From Allacma fusca (Eukaryota; Arthropoda; Collembola; Symphypleona; Sminthuridae), in contig OX359248.1 of NCBI GenBank assembly GCA_947179485.1, forward strand, positions 1,753,501 to 1,817,500: a stretch of 64,000 nucleotides of DNA, given 5' to 3'. Under the pieces are notes generated by a model that was not told where the DNA came from, made no database searches, and was given only the letters and a program-made list of their open reading frames with translations. A program made the translations under genes and the position numbers. Shown one piece after another: positions 46,001-57,755 of the stretch (its first letter is position 1; each line of letters begins with the position of its first letter).

Positions 46001-46396
46001 AGGAGTAGTCCAGCACTGAATGTACTCAACTACCATCGTTGAGGAATGGCTTCAAAGCCCAGTGCCCCTGCAGTCGCGGAGGTGAGAGAAAGAGAGAGAT
46101 AGATGTTGGGTTCTGTGGGATGTACTGCTAGTTAGCATGCACCCAACGCTCACTTCATAGTGAGTGGATTTACTGATGCTTCGGGATAGGTGTGCCTCTG
46201 TCATAGCTAGACAGTGCACCCTCAGTTCGTCGTGGGATATTATCTCCTTCTATGTTACCTTGCTCTCTCGCCTCCATAGTTTAAGTAAATTAGGTTAAGA
46301 TTAATCGGGCTGCGTCCCGAAGCGAAATTAACATGCTATGTAAATTGAGATACGATTGTTATAGTCTAAGGCTGAATGACAATAAAGATACTTTAC
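46001..46396 (+). mobile_element. Retroposon (probable truncated LINE) with 14-bp TSD; fourth layer
   Basis: The 14-bp direct repeat tactacaagacaac flanks the segment at 45987-46000 and 46397-46410. The segment ends gctgaatgacaataaagata, an AATAAA-type 3' end. Variable-length TSDs of this size are left by LINE-mediated retroposition. No protein similarity was recognised. Confidence 0.75.
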
Positions 46397-46423
46397 TACT
46401 ACAAGACAACGGTAATACTCCAG

Positions 46424-47339
46424 CAGAGCTTCTGCCGGGGACAGGGACGTCCCGTCGGGACACTGGACGTACCGGGACGGTACGTCCCCGGGGACAAAAT
46501 AATTGTCCCCATGTCGTATTCGGGACGGGACGGGGACAAAAAAAATTGTCCCCATTATATTCGGGACGGGACGGGGACAAAAAAAAATGTCCCCATTATA
46601 TCGGGGACGGGACGGGGACAAAAAAAATTGTCCCCATTATATCAGGGACGGGACGGGAACAAAACAAATTGTCCCCACTATATTTGGGACGGGAAATGCT
46701 TTTTGGTCGTGTATATAACGTGACGGGACGAGCAAGCATAGCAGAACAAGGATAACGTTTCAGCTTTAATGCTCATCAGTAAACTATTCTGTGAACACTA
46801 TTTCACCTTTGTAGAAAATGAGGCTTGTTGCTCAAAAAGTTCAGGAAGAATCTTGGAGACACGATTCTATAAATGCGTTTTTTATGTGTATGATACAAAT
46901 ATTTTTTGTACGAAATTTTCCTCATGTTCCGATTTTCAGTATGGGAATGTCGACAACTGTTTTCAGTAATTATCGGGACGGTACAGGAATTTTGTTCACA
47001 TTCCACGATTTTCGGGACCGGGTACAATATTTTTTTTAATTTCGGGGACGGGACGGGGACAAGGTTGTTGTCCCCATGTCCCGACTTTCGGGACAGGACA
47101 GGGGACAACGTTTTTTAAAAATTTTGGGGACGGGACGGGGACAAGATTTTTGTCCCCATGTCCCGACTTTCGGGACGGGACCGGGGACAACGTTTTTATA
47201 AATTTTTGGGGACGGGACGGGGACATGGTTTTTGTCCCCGTGTCCCGGTTGTCGGGACGGGACTGGGGACAAAGGTTTTTAAAAAATATCGGGACGGGAC
47301 GGGGACGGGACAAGAATTTTGTCCCCAACAGAAGCACTG
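46424..47339. mobile_element. hAT-like element, GGGACGGGAC family; fourth layer
   Basis: Ends CAGAGCTTCTGCCGGGGACA and, reversed, CAGTGCTTCTGTTGGGGACA; perfect TSD TACTCCAG (46416-46423 and 47340-47347). Long GGGACGGGACGGGGACA arrays fill both ends, which produce many spurious ORFs. Length 916 bp. Confidence 0.93.
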
Positions 47340-48143
47340 TACTCCAGCGTTAATTTTCGTTACCATTAAAAAATATAAAATAGCCGCTACTTTCCGTTAT
47401 TGTAATTATTATTGTCCGCTCGTTATAAACTAAAATGTCAAACAACTAGTGTTGCCAGACGTACCTGGTATGCAGAAAATGTAGCGAAAAGGCAATTTAC
47501 AGTTTCTGTGTAGTTCTGGATTCACCTGCAATGTGATCCGCATCCCGACTACCCGGTGGGGTAATCTCAACATTTGTCCTTTTTTCAAAATCATTTTTCT
47601 CCTTTTACTATATAGCAGCAGTATTCTCCATGGTTAGTTCTTATCTACTAACTCTACGTTAGAACCAAAACTTAATTCGTAAGCCGATCACACATCGTTT
47701 TTTAAAGCAAAAGCGTGTGGATTGAGCAAAATAAAGGGTCAAAAACTTCCTATTGAAATTTACCATGTTTTCAATAACGTACATAATGATGCTCAGGGAT
47801 CAGGGTGTCCACATCCAACTAAAGTTTTAATATGTATATCCCCCGTTTATTTGCAAGCACAGTTACTCCAAGCAAAGCCAATAATAGATGTCAATGCGTA
47901 ATGCAAAAATAAATATGTACATGCATAAGTATATTTATTTGATAGCGTTGCGTTACGTTACAATATCGTTTTTTGTTTACACACGCTGGAACACTATAGT
48001 TATTCCGATAAATATTTAGCACACCCTAGTTCCGTTACCGTTATTGCCTGCTCCAAATATAGGCCGTTACGTTAAAAAACGGCGTTATTCCGTTATTGTT
48101 GGGTAAAAGTAACGTAACGGGCGCATCTCTGCTTAGTTCAGTA

Positions 48144-50400
48144 CAGTGCTCGGACTGGGTACAGAAACCGTGTACCCGTACCCATACCCGTACCCGAATA
48201 TCGGGTACTACAAAATGCTGTACCTATACCCGTACCCATACCCGAGTACCCGGGTAAATTATTTCAGTACCCGTACCTGAAAATACAATGTAGTACCTGT
48301 ACCCACAATTTACCCGTACCCGTAATGTACCCAAAACCTGTACCCCTACCCGAGTAACTATTGTGTGTACCCGGGTATTACTAGGGTACTGGAAGTTTGG
48401 CCGATTTAAAATCCCCGACATTAGCCTGCCCAGCTGAAAAATTTTAATTTGTCAATTTTTTGACCTCTATTAAAAGTGTCCGGGATTTTGGGAATTTTCC
48501 CTAGGCGTTAAAGACATCCTATTTGAATTTTTTGAAAAATTATTTAAGGCATTTTGATTTTTTTAATAAACACTGACGAAATTCAAATCCTACTACCCCA
48601 AAATAATAACTTGCTGAATGAAATGAAATGTGTTCTCGCTAATTGGAATTGGGTCAGATTCTTTAATACTAAACTCTACATAACTTGCTTTTCAACTTGG
48701 AGAACAAGGAACAATTCCCCGGCTAATCGTTTACGGCTAATCGAACACTGTATAGAAAATGTTATACGGAAAAATTGAGTTGATCATAATTTTTCCAAGT
48801 CAAATATTGCGGTTTCAGGAAATAAATGTGGGAGGCAATATTGAATATTCATTTTATATTACAGCTTTATAAAACAAACATTCGTAAACTGTCTCTCACA
48901 TTTATGAAGCCTGTGACGGCCAGAATGAATGAGACAGAGAGTGAGGTGCAGAGGCGAGCTATGCCAGAATGAAAGAGTGAGGTGCAGAGGCGAGCTGTAC
49001 GTTAGTCAATAACACTAAGCAATTCCCTCTTTTGAGAATTGTCATGGAAAATGTTTGTTTGTATTAAAATTTAGTGTAGCTTTGATTATATATCTATAAG
49101 AATGTAATTGATTGGTAAATTGTACTGGAGATGAATGTTTGACGGGAAAAGAGAGGAAGTGTGAGAAAATGGCATTACAATCTTTGGTGTGAATGAGTAA
49201 GGATTGAATTAAAATAAAGCTTGTTAAAAAAACTGATTGTTTCCTGCTAAAACTCTCGTACAATCATTCACACTGGGTAGCAAAGGCTACCATTAGTACT
49301 TGAGTTCGTTGAAAGTAGGAAATAGGAAAAAACTATTTAAGTGCACTGCAAAGGGTAGTGCTGGTCCTTCGTAAAATTGAAACCAACATACAGAGTTGGA
49401 GGTTATTCGAAACCATTATCACTACAGCTACTCTGAGGCTGTAACAAAGCCCGAGACGAAGATTTTCGAAAAATGCAGGCAAAATAGGACTAAAATGCAA
49501 CCCCATGGAAGTTTTGAACGCCAAGTTCAGATGTATTTCAAGTTCTTTTAACATCAAAATTATCAAAATTAATCAAAGGGACTGAAATATAAATATTGCG
49601 TGCAAGGAATGATATTTTTCATTCTAAAATGTTATAAATATTCACCTCAAAAAATACTCAAAGTGTCATAAATACCCAGTATTGAAAATGCTCAAATTGC
49701 CTGCATGAAATGCCTTGGCGTTTTCAAATGGGCAACCCTGGGTACTTGTAACGTTAAGAAATGGATCTGCTAATAAATGTATATTTATTCCGATCTTATC
49801 TCGTAATACGTCTTCAAATAATTGTAATGTTACGCTCCCAATAAAGCTAATTAAATTGAATCCCAAGAACCTCCCCCTTGAAATTCTTCGTTGATGAGCT
49901 TCACTACTTAAGTCGATAAACAGATGATTTCACTGACTCTACGCTGTATTTCTTTATTAGATTCCTTGGATGAATTATTAGAAGCGTTAGATTGCAACTA
50001 CCACGTAATCATAAATGAGACGAAGCCACTTGGCTCTGTCACTAACGCAAGTATCTGTATGCAACGAAATAAGTTACTCCACGATTGGTAGGTCTTATTG
50101 TTAGCCATAGTAATCCATCCCATCAGGAATCCTTGAAGTACCCAAAAATACTCGGGTACAGCACCCACGGGTACAGGTATTTTACATAGTGATACCCGTA
50201 CCCATTGGGTACTACCCGATTGCCGCTGAGTGAGTACCCATACCCGTACCCGTACCTGTACCCACTTTATTGCCTAAAATCAAGACTACCCGGGTAGTAC
50301 CCGCGTACTTGCGAGTACGCAACTTCTGTACCCGGGTAGTACCCATACCTGTACCCGTACCCATTTACCCGAGTATCACCCGTACCCAGTCCGAGCACTG
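48144..50400. mobile_element. hAT-like element, TACCCGTACCC family; third layer
   Basis: Perfect 19-bp TIR CAGTGCTCGGACTGGGTAC; perfect TSD GTTCAGTA (48136-48143 and 50401-50408). Both ends have TACCCGTACCCG arrays. It inserted only four bases from the right TSD of the neighbouring element. Within it, 48937-49000 has a short tandem duplication of gtgaggtgcagaggcgagct. The 2,257-bp element shows no transposase. Confidence 0.93.
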
Positions 50401-51089
50401 GTTCAGTATGAATATTATTTTGAAAACGAAATATCAGATGTCCCTGTAGTAGCCTGATCTTCCAACGTTTAAAAATCGTGTTGGTTTTTATTGAGAGAAA
50501 ACTTCCATATAGTATGACAATCTTGTTCCAAACACTGTATATTCCCAATATTTTGAGTTAAAACTCTGCACCCTGCATAATATTTTCGATGTATATATAC
50601 TTTCTATATATTTCCCTTCATACATGCGTGTTCCCGTGCTGCCTCCATGTATGCCTACATGACCGCTTGCATGCAGGCGTGCACTTCTTCTGCAAAAACC
50701 AGTGCACCCTATTTTGCCTATATTTTTTTCTGAAAATAGCTCGCACCCTATAAATAGGCCTACATGTAGGATAGGCTAGCACCTTCGTACCAAAGTATAC
50801 AACAGGTCCGGGCCGGATAGATCCGGATTTTAACCAATAATAACCAGGCCATTTCGGACCACTTGGCAACCCTGTGTTCGTACATGCGTAGTATTAGCCA
50901 AGTGTGTGGTACGTTTTGGTTAAAACCGGTTTTTATTGGACAGTGGATTTATTTGCATAATATTAATTAGGACCATTTTATACCAACCCAAGCAAATGGG
51001 CCAAGCCGGTAAGAACCGGATTTTAACCAATAACGGCCAGGCCATTTCTTGCCACTTGCCAACCCTGTAGATGGTATTGTTTATAGTTG

Positions 51090-52328
51090 CAGAGCTGTCC
51101 AAAATACATGGTATTTTAAATACATGTATTTCAAATACATTTTTGTATTTTTGTGGCTAGGTATGCATTTTGTATTTTTTAGTTTGTATTTTGCCTTACG
51201 AAGCAATGTATTTTGTAGTTTGTATTTTGTCTTACGAAGCAATGTATTTTGTGGTTTGTACTTTGTCTTACGAAGCCATGTATTTTGTAGTTTGTATTTT
51301 GGCGTACTTAAGTAAAGTAAGCAATGTATTTTGTAGTTTGTATTTTGTTCACTATATAAGCTACTTGTGTTTTTTGTTGGCGCACTTTCTTTGTGTTTGA
51401 AAATTCCGTTTATGCCAAAAACGAATCACATCAATCAAGTAAAACGAAATGCAATCGTTTTAACATCCCATAAAACTAAATTCCAGATTTTGGATGTTCT
51501 ACGTTTCAAGTATATATTTTGTATTCTGTAGTTTGTATTTTCGTCGCCTGTAGAATGTATTTAGTATTTTGTATGTATTTTCGTCGCCTGAAGAATGTAT
51601 TTAGTATTTTTTAGTTTGTATTTTCGTCGCCTGAAGAATGTATTTAGTATTTTGTAGTTTGTATTTTCTACCGTTTTGAGTATGTATTTTGTAGTTTGTA
51701 TGTGTTCAGGCACATGTAATGTATGTGTAGATATTGCTAGTAATGTTGTGGTTTGGTTTGGTTCCATGATCTTGTACGGAGCCATCTTATTGTTAGTGCT
51801 TAAGCCAATGATTGCCGAAGATACTTCTGTTGGTTACATGGTAGCATCTTGTAGATGCAATAGCTAGCGTCTTTTTTCCTTACTGACCAGTCTTGCTCAT
51901 GTAAGCGATCATGCTCCACATGCATCTCGCTACTACTTGTCTGTGCTAACTATTAATCCTTCCATGAAGAATTATTGCTAAACATAACCTGTTTGAATCA
52001 AGTTTGGTTATTTACAATAAATTAATATAATAATAATCTGCATTATTATTGCATCGCAGGTGTGTCAGTCATACATTCACATACATACCATTTCGCACAA
52101 TTCACACACCCGCAACGAGCAGCCCCGACTCATTCACAATCATCATCCATCGCAAGTAAACATATTTGTTCTGCTGGCGAACTTACAGTATGTTCGACGC
52201 CTGAAGAATGTATTTTGTAGTTTGTATTTTCAACGCCTGAAGAATGTATTTTGTATTTTCGACCCTAGAAGAATGTATTTAGTATTTTGTAATTTGTATT
52301 TAGGGAGCATGTATTTTAGACAGCTCTG
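51090..52328. mobile_element. hAT-like element, TTTGTAGTTTGTATTTT family
   Basis: TIR CAGAGCTGTCCAAAATACAT against CAGAGCTGTCTAAAATACAT (19/20). Internal arrays include TTTGTAGTTTGTATTTT with the spacers CTTACGAAGCAATGTA (about 51190-51350) and CGTCGCCTGAAGAATGTA (about 51540-51680 and 52195-52290). The flanks (tatagttg, acagttaa) are a poor match, so the TSD has decayed or the ends have shifted. Confidence 0.8.
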
Positions 52329-52385
52329 ACAGTTAATAAAAGGAAAATTCGTTGGCACGGTCCAGATTTAGAAGGTGTATATTTG

Positions 52386-52762
52386 TGCGAATGTGATGAA
52401 TATGGTGAGAGCAATAAAATTTGGGACGGTCGGGAATGAAATATCTTCCTTGAGCTAACAGTGCTCACATTTGTTCCAGTCAATTATAATAAAAGAATCC
52501 TCACCAGAGATTATAAAGTGGGGCCTGCATTCCAACAAGAATAAAAAATAATTCGAGGAAGAGAACCTCATAAAAAAACTAAAATCCTTCGGGAAAAAAT
52601 CGGAGCCCGGAGAGAGAGCTTGGTGCTGTGGTTAGTGGAGAACGCGAATGAGGAAGATGGTGTGTGGGTAGAGTCTGGACGAAGTTGGGGAAGTCGAGGC
52701 GGTTTCGTCGCGCCTCACTGGTGTGAGCGCGACGTAACCGCAGTGGATTTAGGGACTCTACA
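52386..52762 (-). repeat. 3' LTR of the Ty3/gypsy element
   Basis: On the element strand it starts TGTAGAGTCCCTAAATCC directly after the polypurine tract and ends TTCGCA. It is 377 bp with TG...CA ends. The start overlaps the polyprotein stop codon, a known arrangement in this group. The part 52386-52498 is about 90% identical to 62862-62978. Confidence 0.75.
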
Positions 52763-54009
52763 TGCCCCCCTCCGGGGTCTGGACGTCTTGACCAGATCGA
52801 GTTTTTCGGGGAACTCGGGATGGCGAAAGGTCAGGGGAAGAACGGCGGATACGGGATCCTCTATCTCGTGGGTTCTGTGGGGAGTCGGGATCGGAGCGAG
52901 AGACATAGGAATGGAACCGATGATGGCGTGGTTGCGAATTTTGTCTGGGGGAAAAACGCGGGTAATCAGAAGGTTCTTGGGAAGAGCCTTGGAGTTCAAG
53001 AGCCGTAAGAGGGTTGGGACGACGACGGGGTGGAGTTGGTGGTCGATCAAAGACGATCGACATCAGGTGAACAACTGGAAGGCTATTCCAAATGTCAAAT
53101 GGGGTATTTTTGGGTGGTGAGGTCGGCATGTTATGCATAGAGGCGTTTTGGGGGTTCCGTACATTGGGGTGTAGGAACCTACTTGTATTGGAGTTTCAGG
53201 GGTCGGTGTTGTGATTTCGGGGATTGCTACAGGAACAGAGGTCACTACTTCGAGAAATGCTTCGGGTTCGGGGACCGGCATATGAACTGGGAAGAACTTC
53301 AGGTTGGGAGGTCGCTACAGTGGTATCAACTTTGGAGTCAGGGATATTTACTTCGGAGAGGACTTCAGGATCAACAATCTTTGAATTACGGGAAACGTCA
53401 GGGGTCGTTGGAGCAGGGGAAACGTCAGAGGTCGTTGAAACAGGGGAAAATTCAATTCAAGGGATTTCTAAGAAAATTTCTCGGATGAGTGCCTCAAGGT
53501 CGGGGGAAAAGGGGTCAACATTGGAGGTCTGGACTTTTAAATCTAGAGATTCGGGGGAGGGATCATGTGGATAATTGGGAGTGGAGAGAAAGTAACTTTT
53601 TTCTTGGGTAAAGGCTTTGGGACTATTAGGTCGGTCGAGCAAGGGACTTTTGGTGGGGATTCAAGAGTCATAGATTCTATCTTCTTGGTGATAGTGGGGA
53701 CCTTTTCGTGGGATATCCATGGGAACGTCGACTTGATCCGAAGAGTCCCGTGTTTTTCATGGAGTCATTTCCGTTGACCCAATGGTCGTAGACTTTCCTC
53801 TATCCTCTTCTCCGACTGGAGAACCTGGGGGGCTTAGGCTGAAATTGCGGACAATTTCCTCCTCCTCTGGGGTGAGAGCCGAGGAAGTCGGATCCATGGT
53901 TTCATCCACGATATCCACTAGAAGGGACGATTCAGGGTCCATGTCTAGGTCAGAAAAAAATACAGTTAATGCGCCTTTTAGGAATATGGACACTTCGTCT
54001 CGGAGTAGT
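52760..54009 (-). pseudogene. C-terminal Pro/Ser/Glu-rich extension of the gypsy polyprotein
   Basis: Several open minus-strand segments (53757-53993, 53457-53642, 53063-53281, 52758-53138) in different frames give Pro, Ser, Thr, Glu-rich peptides with Arg-rich patches (PPTPPRRRPNP). They end at EGGM on the polypurine tract. This is a tail downstream of the integrase, broken by frameshifts. No envelope-like membrane protein features are seen. Confidence 0.5.
52763..52773 (-). promoter_or_regulatory. Polypurine tract
   Basis: On the element strand GGAGGGGGGCA directly precedes the LTR start. It is the primer site for plus-strand DNA synthesis. It also encodes the last residues (EGGM) of the polyprotein. 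Confidence 0.75.
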
Positions 54010-55215
54010 CATAGGGTAGTCATTCGTGGGTATTGTAGCAGACAGAAATAGTCGGGATAAAGCTTGGGAATAGTCAAGGGTCGGTGTTGGTATAATTTGA
54101 GTATGATGGTAAGGAGTGTTGGGGAAGCAATTTCACGAGATTCGGAGGAGTAATTTGAAGAGGTATCAGATTCATTACAAATGAGAAACGGTTTAAGGTG
54201 TTGTACATGGGCTTTCCGATACATTTGGATGGGAGAATCAGGACGGAGGTCGTAAAGAAGGTATGTCCCGGGGTTCAATGTTTCTACAACTGCGAAGTTA
54301 CCTTTAAGCGCGGGTAAAAACTTGTCAACAAAGCCAGCCTTACGCTGAAACTCCGCTACTAAGACTAATTGGTTCGGATGATATTCTACTGAGCGATGGT
54401 TTGTATCATAGATCTCCTTCACTAGTTTACAGGTAAGGTTAGTGTTGGAGCGAGCTTGATCACAGGCAAAAGTGACACGTTTTAAAATCTTATCCGGGTA
54501 GCCATTATCCCTCGCCAGCCTATACTAGGGAATACCTTGACACACGGGAGTATTGGGTCTCGTCCGTAAAGTAAATAGTAAATGGTGAATTTTGCAATTG
54601 AGTGCAATGTGGTACTATGTGCAAATACGGAGGAAAATAACCAAGTTTCCCACTGGTCGTGTTTATCCGACAAAAAGTTTGAGATTACACGTTTTACCGT
54701 ACCAATGTGACGCTCTACCAAACCATTCACATGATGAGCCTAAAGGCTGTCAGATGGTGGTTTATTCGAAAGTCCTCGCAGAACGTATGAAAAGCTTTTG
54801 AAGTGAACGGACTTTCTGGGTGACTGACTGGGGGAGGCAATTGACTGAAGGATCCCTCTAATGGCTTCAGAGGAATTTTGGGCAGAAATTGGGTATACTT
54901 CAACATATCGGGTGAGGTGATCCACTGTTATCAGAAAATAGGTATTTCCTCCTGGGGATTCAGGGAATGGGCCAGCAAAGTCGATGGTTATCGTTTCTAA
55001 TGGATTTTGTGGGGATGAAAAGCGTATCATGGGTCCAGAGGTGGGAGTAATCCTGCGATTATGTCTTTGACAAATGTTACAAGCTGCAACAAATTTTTGA
55101 ACATCTTTTTTAAGTGAGGCCAGTAATATCTAAATCGAATCGTATGTAAGGTTTTACCACGGTATAAGATAAGAATGGTAAAAGCACAACTCAATTGTAG
55201 AGCCAAGGCGGTCAA
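54009..55215 (-). pseudogene. Integrase of the Ty3/gypsy element
   Basis: The HHCC part ends just left of the P-element, with YYWPHLKK followed by a one-base loss in an A-run and then CNICQRHNRR. The core has TIDFAGPFPES and ITVDHLTRYVEVYP (first catalytic region), then KAFHTFCEDF in another frame and GLVERHIGTVKR with the catalytic Glu. The second catalytic Asp position reads His (SHPES). A GPY/F-like module (54009-54422; VLVAEFQRKAGFVDKF, NPGTYLLYDLRP) follows. At least two frameshifts and a missing catalytic residue make it inactive. Confidence 0.8.
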
Positions 55216-57755
55216 AGCGTTACGCTGTAACCTTGCCGAAGATGCAGCACTGCATATGTCGTAAGATTTCCCTATCGAATCAATAATAAAGGTGGGATTA
55301 TAAAACTTTAATTTAGTTTAAGTACGTTAACAAACTTTACAAACTACTTTCAAATGTCCGGGAGTTGTTATTACACAGGTTGTGATTCCGGATATATTAA
55401 AGGGTAAGCTGTGCATTTGTTTTTATGTCCGAAGGACTTACAATTAAAGCAGCAATGGAAGAAAAATATTCCTCCTTGTGCAGATAAACAGTGGGATGAC
55501 AAAGTGTCTCGATTGTGTCACTTAAGTTTTGACGACCGGTATCTAATTAAAGAAAATACTACAATTAAAAGGTCAAATAATTGCAAGAGTGGAAAGAAAG
55601 AGGTGGAAGGTTTCTACAGATGTACTTCCTACAATACTCTCGAATAGACTTGTCCCGAATTATTGCGACCACAATATCAGAAAGCGAAAGAACCCTGCAA
55701 TTCGAAAACAAGATATGAACTCGTCGAAGGTGTTGAAGAATAAGGTAGGTTTATTAATACAATTTCTGAATGTAAAACGGTATTTTATTAAAAAAATATA
55801 ACTTTGTAGATTCTCCACCCTTGTGATTGAATGCGTGAGTTGTTTTATTTCGGATCCTCCTCATCTGATAAAATGTATGCGCAATAACATGCTTAATAAA
55901 GACAGCGTAAAGGTAATAAATTTGAAATTATATTTTGTCTTACAGTGATCTAATTACAATTTTTGTATATTAGTTTAATGGGACAGACGTAAAATTCAGC
56001 CATTATAGTATATTGTATTTGGAGGACAAGCAATCCGTGATCAGATTCACTCCAAAGTTCCCAAATCCAACGCATTTACAGCCGAACCCATTTCAAAAAA
56101 TGAGAGCATCCTTTGCGGTTCAGGTTAGCAAAAATACATTTAAAAATTATTTTGTCTAATCTAATTTAATCATTTCAAAATTCTCGTGAAAGCAGATTGT
56201 TAGCAAATCAGTAGATGACGCGATTCAATTCTATCATAAATAAGGGTTAGTTTTACTTGAGAACAGTGAAGGCACGGAATTATTTACTAGAACAATTAAC
56301 GACGTTTTTGATGCTCTAAACATTCGATTCAAAGGAATTACGACAGACTCAATCGAAATAAAGGTGCTGAAGGAAACGGAAATATTATTTTATATTTGAT
56401 TTATTCTAGTTTGATTATTGTAAATGGGTGGCTCCCAATAATTATTTTCAGGTTCTCCAGCAGTTTTTAAATGTACTCAGTAAACCTAAGGGCACCAACA
56501 CTTTCGCAGCAAATCCTACATTATCAGGGTTGAGGGTAACTTGCGCCAGCACTTTGGACTTGATTTATTATCTAGTGAAGAAAATTGGATTTAAGTATGT
56601 ACTCACGGCCAAATTTAATCAAGATTGTTTGGAGGTTGGACTCGCATGTAGTAATGTCAATAATGTTTCCCGTAAAACCATTTCAAATTATTGGTGGGCT
56701 TTATCAAATTTGTGTTGTATTTTTTCTAGAAATTGTTTGGTCTAGTTCGATCTTTTTGCGGAAGTGAAGATCATCCAACAATAAGTAGCTTTTGCCAGAT
56801 TTACAGGCTTCTAAGCTTGTATTCTCCCATAGCAAAGCTGGCCAAGGGTAACGTTTTGGACGACTGTAACCTACTTCCTATTCAGTCCTTCCTCTCTTGT
56901 CTAACTTCAATGAGAAATGAAAAACTCAATCAGAAAAAGGATCAGAAACATACCTTTTCAACAATTTTGAAAAGTAAAATAGTCAGGAATCAGGAAGACT
57001 TACAATTGTGTGAATTGGAGTCAGCAAATAGTGAATGTAGGCTTTATTACTTAGCTGGGTTCCTGTGTCGTAATGCCAAGAAATTTACAGACTGCTTAAA
57101 GTGCATTGCATCTCTTTGTGATGTGAACGGGAAGCACCGACCTGGAGCTTTTTTAATGTAGTTAAATCTGTAGAAGCAAAAATTGAATCCATCTTAAAGA
57201 CAAGAGTTGTCAGGTAAACTAGTCTTTAAGATCATTAATGCAATTGATGCTCTTAATTTATGTGGAATCGGGTGTAATGCTGAAGGTCATGCCATTGATT
57301 TAGTTTGTAACCTCATATCCTACTATGTTTCCGTTTGTATGTACTTCTTCGAAAGGGTTTTCAACAGGGAGCAATCTACTGTTATAGCTAAAGCCAAGCA
57401 GGATCGAAAAAAATCGAAACTTCACTAATTTTTACACCTCAATATGTTGGTGATATGTAAGTACAGTTTTCAAAATGTCTTCATTGTCAAAATTCAATGA
57501 ATAAATTAGAATTATTACGAACTAATTATTCTTATTTCCTTTATCACGAATCAATCATAAGGTTTAAGCCATTAGACAATATTATTAAAATTCATTGAAA
57601 ATGAAGCTTGTAAAATAAATAATTTCCTATTGTTTACGTTCTGAAGCGGAAATAATTTACGACATACTGACGTGGCGCCTCTAGTGGCTGGTTACACATT
57701 TGATTCCACTTTCTCTAGACGGTGTAACTCTACCATTCTTATCTTATACCGTGGT
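55156..57755 (+). mobile_element. P-element inserted in the gypsy element
   Basis: Inverted termini CACGGTATAAGATAAGAATG (plus GTA) at both ends, 23 bp, flanked by GTTTTAC direct repeats. These are 7 bp as read with symmetric TIRs, or 8 bp (GGTTTTAC) if one end base is given to the host; P-elements make 8-bp TSDs. Counting one copy of this repeat, the gypsy integrase frame is continuous across the site. The interior encodes a THAP-type transposase (55354-57427). Length about 2.6 kb, as expected for a complete P-element. Confidence 0.88.
55354..57427 (+). pseudogene. P-element transposase (THAP domain), intron-containing, decayed
   Basis: The THAP zinc-finger region starts at 55354 (MSGSCYYTGCDSGYIKG), has an in-frame TAA at about 55405, then LFLCPKDLQLKQQWKKNI and SRLCHLSFDD. 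The usual C-x2-H is altered to CHLS, so a metal ligand seems lost. Further exons follow: SDPPHLIKCMRNNML (about 55850-55913), HYSILYLEDK to QKMRASF (about 55980-56128), then TNTFAANPTLSGLRVTCAST and TAKFNQDCLE (about 56490-56635). GLVRSFCGSEDHPTISSFCQ (56739-56800) and a Cys-rich end follow. Candidate introns such as 55745-55809 are still present, so this is a DNA-transposed copy, not a retrocopy. Confidence 0.8.

Larger units (their letters stand above)
45867..48131. mobile_element. hAT-like element, GTTACGTTACG family; third layer
   Basis: TIR CAGAGATGCGC at both ends, perfect TSD CTTAGTTC (45859-45866 and 48132-48139). GTTACGTTACGTTA arrays follow each end. Two later insertions lie inside it: a retroposon (46001-46396) and another hAT-like element (46424-47339). 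Confidence 0.93.
45393..50787. mobile_element. hAT-like element inserted in the MITE; second layer
   Basis: Perfect 8-bp TSD TACCAAAG at 45385-45392 and 50788-50795. Its ends are CAAAGATGCTAAAC and, reversed, CGAAGGTGCTAGCC, with GCCTATCCTACAT-type motifs near both. Without its own passengers it is only about 0.85 kb (45393-45858 plus 50409-50787) and carries no transposase. Confidence 0.85.
45269..51067 (-). mobile_element. Split hAT-like MITE (CAGGGTTGGCAAGTGG family, copy 3), outermost layer of the nest
   Basis: The left part (45269-45392) begins CAGGGTTAAAAAACCCGG and the right part (50788-51067) ends TTGCCAACCCTG. Together they equal the 403-bp element at 38629. The outer TSD TAGATGGT is perfect at 45261-45268 and 51068-51075, proving the two pieces were one insertion. 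Everything from 45393 to 50787 came later. Confidence 0.93.

Noticed and set aside
46328-47433. Many overlapping ORFs on both strands
   Set aside because: All arise from GGGACGGGAC/GTCCCC arrays of the hAT-like element at 46424-47339.
52620-53574. Plus-strand ORFs of 100-166 codons
   Set aside because: They oppose the Pro/Ser-rich end of the gypsy polyprotein, are unrelated to known proteins, and lie in a GC-richer coding region on the other strand.
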